Assembly: GCF_000389965.1 (NCBI RefSeq)
Contig: NC_021191.1
Location: 6,325,501 to 6,389,500, forward strand
Origin: Actinoplanes sp. N902-109
GTDB lineage: Bacteria; Actinomycetota; Actinomycetes; Mycobacteriales; Micromonosporaceae
Direction of reading: 5' to 3'
Length of the DNA stretch: 64,000 nt
Positions 58,671 through 64,000 of the stretch are shown in pieces. Under the pieces are notes generated by a model, which ran no database searches, was not told where the DNA came from, and saw only the letters and a program-made list of their open reading frames with translations. Made by a program: the position numbers and the translations under genes. Position 1 is the first letter of the stretch. Every line of letters starts with the position of its first letter.

Positions 58671-60645
58671 CGCCGGCCTCCAGCGCTGCCAGCAGCTCAC
58701 CGAAGCGCGGATGTTCGAACAGGACGTCCAGCGGCACGTCGGTGCCGGTGAGCTCGCGCAGCCGCAGCGCCACCTCGACGGCGAGCGCCGAGTGGCCGCC
58801 CAGGTCGAAGAAGTGGTCGCTGTCGGCCGGGCCGTCCACGGCCAGGAACTCGCGCCACACCCCCGCCGCCCGGTCGCGCAGCGGGCCCGGCCGGGTCACC
58901 AGGAAGTCGCCGATGGCCAGCACGTCGATGCGCGAGCGCGCGTACGTGGCAACCGCCTCGGCCGCCGTCCGCACGATGGGCTGCCCGCGAAGGTTGAACG
59001 AGGTGTTCAGCAGCACCGGCAGTTCCCGCCGCTCGCCGAAGCGGCGCAGCAGCCGCCAGAACAGCGGGGCGCTGTCCTGCCCGACCACCTGCACCCGGGC
59101 CGAACCGTCCACGTGGGTCACCGCGGGCAGCCGGTCGCGGTACTCGGCGCGCACCGGCGCGACGAACAGCATGTGCTGGTACATGTGCTCGCGACCCGGC
59201 TCGATCTCGAAGTAGCGGGCCGCGTCCTCGGCCGGGACGGCCGGGGCGAACGGGCGGAACTCCTCGCGCTGCTTGACCACGTCGTTGAGGTGCGCGCGCA
59301 TGAGCGGGCCGCCCGGGTCGGCCAGGATGCTGCGGTTGCCCAGCGCCCGCGGGCCGAACTCCATCCGGCCCTGGAACCAGGCCACCACCGAGCCGTCCGC
59401 GATCCGGTCCGCGACCCGGTCCACCAGGTCGTCCGGTCCGAGCCGTTCGACCCGGTACCCGGGGCCGAGCCCGGCCAGCGCTTCCTCGATCTGGCCCGGC
59501 GCGGCCGCGTCACCCCAGTACGGCATGCCCATCCGCCGCCGGGGTGCCGCCGAGGCCCGCTCGTGCAGCGTCCACAGCGCGGCGCCCAGCGCGGTGCCGT
59601 CGTCGCCCGCGGCCGGTTGCACGAAGATGTCGCTGAACAGCCCGCTGGCGGCCAGCACACCGTTGGCGGTGCAGTTGAGCGCCACGCCACCGGCCAGGCA
59701 CAGCGGGCGTGGCGGCCCCCCGGCGACCGCCGGTCGCAGGACGTGCAGCAGCGCCTCCTCCAGACAGTGCTGCACCGTCGCGGCGATGTCCATGTGCCGC
59801 TGCTCGATCGGTTCGTCCGGGTCGCGCGGCGGGCCGAGGAGCTCACCGAGCCGGCGCAGCGCACCCCGGTTGGTCTCCCGCTCCACCGCGTCCTTGTTGA
59901 AGGCGAGCAGCGGTACGGCCAGGGCGCCGTCCGGCCCCAGCCGGACCAGGTGCTCGACGGTGTCGGCGTGCCGGTGCCAGTCGCCGTACGGCGCCAGCCC
60001 CATCACCTTGTACTCGTCCATGCCCGGCAGGAACCCGAGGTAGTGCGTGACGATGCCGTACAGCAGCCCGAGCGAGCTCATCAGCGGGTAGCTGCGCAGC
60101 CGTTCCAGCCGTGGGCCGGACCCGGCGAAGACGGTGGTGGACTCGGTCTCGCCACTGCCGTCGGCGACCAGCACCGTGGCCGCCTCGAAGCCGCTGAGGT
60201 GGTACGCGCTGGCCGCGTGTGCGAGGTGGTGCGGCACCCGGACCAGCTTGCGCCGCCAGTCGATGTCCGGGTACTGCTCGCCCAGCACGTCCAGCTGGGC
60301 CCGCTCGCAGTAGACCTCGTCGAACCAGCGGCGGCTGAACGTGTCGAGGTCGACCAGCGGGGTGGGTTCGTACCGGAAGCCGTGCGCGACCGCGTCGACG
60401 TCTGCGATGCCGATGCCCGCGGCGCGCAGGCAGGCCTCGATGGCGTCGCGCGGGAACAGGTTGGTGCCCTTGTCGCCGCTGAAACGTTCCTGCGCGGCGG
60501 CGGCGACGACGCCGTCCTCGCTGACCAGCGCCGCGGCCGAGTCGAGGCCCTGGGCCATCCGGCGTTCGCGCGGTTCGAGCCCGGCGATCAGGCTCTGTTT
60601 GACGGCGAGGCTGCGGTGCAGCCCGCTGATACCGAGGATCAGCAT
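58663..60645 (-). CDS. Carbamoyltransferase (NodU/CmcH/TobZ family) fused to a peptidyl carrier protein
   Basis: A 660-residue fusion. Residues 1 to about 575 are an O-carbamoyltransferase of the TobZ/NodU type: VPHHLAHAASAYHLSGFEAA (metal-binding HxxxH-type motif), VLVADGSGETES, QPAAGDDGTALGAAL, MEFGPRALGNRSILADP and LPVLLNTSFNLRGQPIV. The first motif is odd: after ISGLH about 23 residues intervene before DSAAALV. Residues about 590-660 are a carrier domain with the 4'-phosphopantetheine serine in FDLGGHSALAVE (Ser about 619). It would carbamoylate an amino acid held on its own carrier using carbamoyl phosphate. It overlaps the MbtH stop. Confidence 0.88.
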   Translation of the reverse strand: MLILGISGLHRSLAVKQSLIAGLEPRERRMAQGLDSAAALVSEDGVVAAAAQERFSGDKGTNLFPRDAIEACLRAAGIGIADVDAVAHGFRYEPTPLVDLDTFSRRWFDEVYCERAQLDVLGEQYPDIDWRRKLVRVPHHLAHAASAYHLSGFEAATVLVADGSGETESTTVFAGSGPRLERLRSYPLMSSLGLLYGIVTHYLGFLPGMDEYKVMGLAPYGDWHRHADTVEHLVRLGPDGALAVPLLAFNKDAVERETNRGALRRLGELLGPPRDPDEPIEQRHMDIAATVQHCLEEALLHVLRPAVAGGPPRPLCLAGGVALNCTANGVLAASGLFSDIFVQPAAGDDGTALGAALWTLHERASAAPRRRMGMPYWGDAAAPGQIEEALAGLGPGYRVERLGPDDLVDRVADRIADGSVVAWFQGRMEFGPRALGNRSILADPGGPLMRAHLNDVVKQREEFRPFAPAVPAEDAARYFEIEPGREHMYQHMLFVAPVRAEYRDRLPAVTHVDGSARVQVVGQDSAPLFWRLLRRFGERRELPVLLNTSFNLRGQPIVRTAAEAVATYARSRIDVLAIGDFLVTRPGPLRDRAAGVWREFLAVDGPADSDHFFDLGGHSALAVEVALRLRELTGTDVPLDVLFEHPRFGELLAALEAGDD

Positions 60646-60851
60646 CACAGCTCTCCCATCGCCCGGCGCAGGCTGCGCGGTCGCAGGTCGGTCCACACCC
60701 GGCCGATCTCGGCCAGGCATTCCTCCCGGGTGCCGCTGGTGCCGGCGGCGTGCCAGCCGGCCGGCAGCGCCCGGTCGGCCGCCCAGATGGAGTACTGCTC
60801 CTCGTCGTTGACGACGACGGTGTAGCGGGTTCCGGTGTTCTGCCCGGTCAT
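60645..60851 (-). CDS. MbtH-like protein
   Basis: A 68-residue activator of NRPS adenylation domains. The consensus N-x-E-x-Q-y-S-i-W is seen in VNDEEQYSIWAADRALPAGW, with the later VWTDLRPRSL. The ATG overlaps the NRPS stop (ATGA) and its own stop overlaps the next ATG. MbtH proteins bind adenylation domains and are needed for their solubility or activity, so it is expected to serve the NRPS and possibly the stand-alone enzyme. Confidence 0.93.
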   Translation of the reverse strand: MTGQNTGTRYTVVVNDEEQYSIWAADRALPAGWHAAGTSGTREECLAEIGRVWTDLRPRSLRRAMGEL

Positions 60852-63800
60852 GGTTGACTCCGTTCGATGGCGGTGGGTTCGGCCTGCGCCACCAGGGCGG
60901 TCAGGCCGCGCAGGGTGGGGTCGGCCAGGAAGTCGGCCAGGTCGAGCTGCACGCCGAGCTCCTCGTCGAGCCGGGACAGCAGGCGCAGGGCGAGCAGGGA
61001 GTGCCCGCCGTGGGTCAGGAAGTTGTCGCCGGGCCGGGCGTGCTCGCGGTCGAGGACCTCGCACCAGATCGCCGCGACAGCACCGGTTTCCGGCTCCTCG
61101 ATCGGCTCCGGCGCCGGCCTGCTCGCGGCGAGCAGCGCGGTACGGTCGGCTTTGCCGTTGGCGTTGACCGGTATCCGGTCGAGCACCACCAGCGTCGGGA
61201 CCAGGTAGTCGGGCAGTTCCGCGCGCAGCCGCCGGTCCAGCTCGGCCCGGCCGGCCGGGTCCGCGGCCACCCCGGCGACGATCTCGGTGCCGTGCGGGGA
61301 GGGCCGGGCGAACACCACCGCCGCGGTCACCCCCGGCTGGCGGCGCAGGGCCAGCTCGATCTCGCCCAGCTCGACCCGGAAGCCGCGCACCTTGACCTGG
61401 TCGTCGGCGCGGCCCACGAACTCGTACCCGCCGCCGGGCCGGACCCGCACGAGGTCGCCGGTGCGGTACAACCGCCGGCCGCCACGCGGGTCGAACGGGT
61501 CGGGCACGAAGGCCGCCGCGGTCAGCTCCGGCGCACCGAGGTAGCCGAGGGCCAGCCCGGCGCCGCCGACGTACAGCTCGCCGGTCTCCCCCTCCGGCAC
61601 CGGGTCGCCGGCCGCGTCGAGGGCATGGGCCGTGGTGCCGCGGATCGCCCGGCCGATCGGCACCACCCCGGCGGCGATGTCCGCGGCGCTCACCTCGTGA
61701 CAGGTGCTGAACGTGGTGTTCTCGGTCGGCCCGTACCCGTTGATCAACTGGGCCGGCGGGTGCCCGGCAAGCAGCTTCGCCAGCCGCCGCTCGTCGGCCT
61801 GCTCGCCGCCGAACAGCAGCACCCGCAGGTGCCGCAGGGCGTCCGGGGCGAAGTCGACGACCTGGTGCAGCAGCGTGGCGGTGAGCCACATGACCGTGAT
61901 GCGCTGCTGCTCGAGGAAGGCGCTCAGCCGCGGCGGGGACAGCGCCACGTCGCGGTCCTCCACCACCAGGGTGGCGCCGTTGGCCAGCGCGCCCCAGATC
62001 TCGAAGGTGGCCGCGTCGAACGCCGGGTTCGACAGGTGCGCCACCCGGTCGCTGGGATCGACGGTGACGTAGTCGGCCCCGATGACCAGCCGGGTGATCG
62101 CGCGGTGCGGCACGACCACGGCCTTCGGCCGCCCGGTCGACCCCGAGGTGGACATCACGTACGCCACGTCGCCACCGGTGATCCGCACCGACCGGAAGCG
62201 TTCGTCCCGGCCGGTCAGCGTGGCCAGGGGCAGCACCGGCACCAGCCCGGCGAGGGCGCCGGCCATGGTGTCGTCGGCGACGACGGCGGCGTGCGCGGTA
62301 CCCCGTACGATGCCGCGAATACGCTCGTGGGGTTGATTGACGTCGATGGGGAGGTAGGCGCAACCGGCGTAGAGGACGCCGAGACAGGCCGCGACCGCAT
62401 CCGCGCTGCGCACCATCGGGAGCGCCACCACACCGCCCCGGCGCAGCCCGGCCGCACGCAGCCCGGCCGCGATCACCGCGGCCCGATCGTCCAGCTGGCG
62501 ATAGGTCAGCCGCACCTCGTGATGCCGCACGGCCACGGCGTCCGGGCGGGTAGCCACATGCCGTCGGACATGCTCGTGCACCGGGGTCTCATTCGGCGGC
62601 TCCGCGGGACCGCCCGGCAGTTCGGCATCGGGCCGGGTGAGGACCGCGGTCGCGGCGGCCAGCATCCGCTGGTGCAGGGCGGCTGCCGCCCGTTCGGTGA
62701 ACAGCTCGGTGCTGTACTCCAGCTCGGCCACCGTACGACCGGGATGCCGGGTGACCGCCCACAGCACCTCGAACTTGGCGGTGCCGGTGGGCAGCAGCTC
62801 GCGATGCACCGACGGCGTCCCGGCCCGCAGCGCGCAACCAGTCGCGTCCACATAGGTCAGTGCGGCCTGGGCCAGCGGCGCGCGCAGCCGGTCGTCCTTC
62901 GGCCACAACCGCTCGACCAGGGTCTGGAACGGCACATGACCGTAGGCGAGCGCCCCGGCGACGGTGCTGCGCACCAGAGCGGCCAGCCCGCGCCCGGTCA
63001 GCCCCGGCGGCAACACGAACCGCAACGGCACGATGTCGGCGAACATCCCGATCTCGGCCTGCTGCTCCGGTCGGCGCGCCGACACCGGCACAGCGATCAC
63101 CAGGTCCCGGTCACCGGTCACCGCGGTCAACCCGGCGACGTAGGCCAGCACCCACACCATGAACGGGCTGAGCCGTTCCCGGGCGGCCAGCGCCTCCATC
63201 GCGGCCGGTAGTTCGGGCGGGAGCGGGAGCGCGTGGGTGGCCCCCGCGACGCCCAGCACCCGCGGCCGGGCCCGGTCGTGCGGCAACGACAGCCCGGCCG
63301 GCGCGCCGGTGAGCGCAGCCCGCCAGTACGCCAGGGCCTTGCCCTCGTCCCGCCGCTGCTGCCGCACTGCCACGACCGGCTCCGGCGCCGGGCCGACCCC
63401 GGTGTACAGCTCCTCCAGCTCGGCCTCCAGCCGGGCCATCGAGGTGCCGTCGCACACCAGATGATGCACGGTGAGCAGCAACTGGTCGCCGCTCGCACCG
63501 GTCACCAGCAGCGCCCGCAGCAACGGCGGTGCCGCCAGGTCGAACGGCGTGCGCGCGGCGGTGTCCAGCAGCCGCTGCACCTGCGCCTCGGGGAGGTCAC
63601 GGGCGTCCCGGCACTCCAGCGGCACGCTGACCCGCGTCGTGGTCGCTCCTGGGGCGCTCACCGGTGCCGCGCTCGGCGGCGGCGGGCTCGGCGGCAGCGG
63701 GCTTGCTGACGGCGGGCTCACCGGCGCCGCGTTCGCAGACGGCGGGCTCACCGGCGCGGGGCTCGCTGACCGCGGGCTCACCGGCGCGGGGCTCGCTGAC

Positions 63801-64000
63801 GGCAGGGTGAAGCTGCGGCCTGGCGCGGTGAAACCTCGGCGCAGGGCGGGATGACGGGCGGCGAGTTCGTCGAGCGCCGTGCGCAGCCGCTCGACGTCCA
63901 GCCGGCCGGTGAAGCGGTAGTGGACACTGAGGTGGTAGACCGGCGTGGCACGGTTGCGTTGCTCGGCGAACCACAGCCGCTCCTCGGCCGGGGTGAGCTG
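60848..64000 (-). CDS. Nonribosomal peptide synthetase, C-A-PCP module, partial at the 5' end
   Basis: The minus-strand frame is open from the right edge, giving 1050 visible residues; the start lies beyond 64000. Order: condensation domain (from QLTPAEERLWFAEQ; active site HHLVCDG at 179-185), adenylation domain (about 470-970; A3 STSGSTGRPKAV, A5 NGYGPTENTTF, A10 NANGKADR) and carrier (THGGHSLLALRLL, Ser about 996). No thioesterase follows, so release occurs elsewhere. The specificity positions read D-A-F-W-L-G-G-T-F-K, one residue from a known valine code, suggesting a branched aliphatic amino acid. A Pro/Ser/Ala repeat interrupts the condensation domain (63647-63805). Confidence 0.92.
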   Translation of the reverse strand, partial: QLTPAEERLWFAEQRNRATPVYHLSVHYRFTGRLDVERLRTALDELAARHPALRRGFTAPGRSFTLPSASPAPVSPRSASPAPVSPPSANAAPVSPPSASPLPPSPPPPSAAPVSAPGATTTRVSVPLECRDARDLPEAQVQRLLDTAARTPFDLAAPPLLRALLVTGASGDQLLLTVHHLVCDGTSMARLEAELEELYTGVGPAPEPVVAVRQQRRDEGKALAYWRAALTGAPAGLSLPHDRARPRVLGVAGATHALPLPPELPAAMEALAARERLSPFMVWVLAYVAGLTAVTGDRDLVIAVPVSARRPEQQAEIGMFADIVPLRFVLPPGLTGRGLAALVRSTVAGALAYGHVPFQTLVERLWPKDDRLRAPLAQAALTYVDATGCALRAGTPSVHRELLPTGTAKFEVLWAVTRHPGRTVAELEYSTELFTERAAAALHQRMLAAATAVLTRPDAELPGGPAEPPNETPVHEHVRRHVATRPDAVAVRHHEVRLTYRQLDDRAAVIAAGLRAAGLRRGGVVALPMVRSADAVAACLGVLYAGCAYLPIDVNQPHERIRGIVRGTAHAAVVADDTMAGALAGLVPVLPLATLTGRDERFRSVRITGGDVAYVMSTSGSTGRPKAVVVPHRAITRLVIGADYVTVDPSDRVAHLSNPAFDAATFEIWGALANGATLVVEDRDVALSPPRLSAFLEQQRITVMWLTATLLHQVVDFAPDALRHLRVLLFGGEQADERRLAKLLAGHPPAQLINGYGPTENTTFSTCHEVSAADIAAGVVPIGRAIRGTTAHALDAAGDPVPEGETGELYVGGAGLALGYLGAPELTAAAFVPDPFDPRGGRRLYRTGDLVRVRPGGGYEFVGRADDQVKVRGFRVELGEIELALRRQPGVTAAVVFARPSPHGTEIVAGVAADPAGRAELDRRLRAELPDYLVPTLVVLDRIPVNANGKADRTALLAASRPAPEPIEEPETGAVAAIWCEVLDREHARPGDNFLTHGGHSLLALRLLSRLDEELGVQLDLADFLADPTLRGLTALVAQAEPTAIERSQP
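63647..63805 (-). repeat. 30-bp tandem repeat coding for ten-residue repeats inside the condensation domain
   Basis: Residues about 66-118 of the NRPS consist of ten-residue repeats of the type VSPxSASPAP (VSPRSASPAP, VSPPSANAAP, VSPPSASPLP and a divergent PSPPPPSAAP), flanked by partial copies. It lies in the loop after the first condensation helices (HPALRRGF) and before the strand TTTRVSVPLE. A normal condensation domain has a short loop here. Confidence 0.85.

Noticed and set aside
58648..63211. Very long plus-strand open frames across the carbamoyltransferase and NRPS genes
   Set aside because: They mirror the codon structure of strongly supported minus-strand genes and show no recognisable domain.

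Overview
The window is very GC-rich DNA (my impression is above 70 percent) with strong third-position GC bias, frequent GTG starts, short ATGA/GTGA gene overlaps and gene families typical of Actinobacteria: SigE-family sigma factors, SARP and LAL regulators, a PPOX-family oxidoreductase and an actinobacterial protein O-mannosyltransferase. The mix of secreted sugar-polymer hydrolases and an NRPS cluster suits a filamentous soil actinomycete. Micromonosporaceae (for example Actinoplanes) is my best guess; this is inference and no marker gene confirms it. No rRNA, tRNA, CRISPR array, transposase or phage gene was seen.

Layout. 1-6.6 kb: the end of a protein O-mannosyltransferase gene, then a DUF1684 gene leading a complete peptide/nickel-type ABC importer (binding lipoprotein, two permeases, two ATPases). 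6.6-8.6 kb: a 24-bp minisatellite, an enoyl-CoA hydratase-like gene and a divergent ArsR-type regulator sharing a palindromic operator. 8.6-15 kb: a sulfonate-type sulfur scavenging operon (two LLM flavin monooxygenases plus an SsuABC-like importer) with a ROK regulator. 15-20.1 kb: small units including a VIT1-type metal transporter with a structured leader, AhpD-like and cupin genes with a divergent TetR, two small HTH genes and a methionine aminopeptidase. 20.3-20.9 kb: a deletion scar fusing remnants of a divergent SDR/TetR pair. 21-25 kb: a SigE-family sigma factor with a membrane-anchored partner, two secreted proteins and a short SARP.

25-37.3 kb is rich in secreted carbohydrate-active enzymes: a two-module SGNH esterase with a LacI-type operator palindrome inside its first codons, a GH64 beta-1,3-glucanase with CBM13 and a GH11 xylanase. 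Between them lie an operon encoding a kinase-like/class IV aminotransferase fusion with a sigma factor, a PadR-controlled ABC exporter and a patatin-like protein that has lost its nucleophile elbow. 37.7-49.5 kb holds a PaaX-like regulator with an alpha/beta hydrolase, a TetR/saccharopine-dehydrogenase-like pair with a clear operator, a secreted cyclophilin, a damaged SUKH-like gene, and a large LAL regulator coupled to a secreted propeller-like protein.

49.5-64 kb (all minus strand, mostly overlapping or nearly touching genes) is part of a nonribosomal peptide biosynthetic cluster. In transcription order: an NRPS (C-A-PCP, entering from beyond the right edge), an MbtH protein, a carbamoyltransferase fused to a carrier protein, a stand-alone adenylation enzyme, an MFS exporter, an ArsR regulator, then a compact set of 2-isopropylmalate synthase-like, LeuC, LeuD, class I aminotransferase and LeuB-like genes. 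The last five form a full 2-oxoacid chain-elongation plus transamination route. I infer that the cluster makes its own leucine-like or homologated amino acid, activates amino acids on two adenylation domains and carbamoylates a carrier-bound or peptidyl intermediate. The product is not identified.
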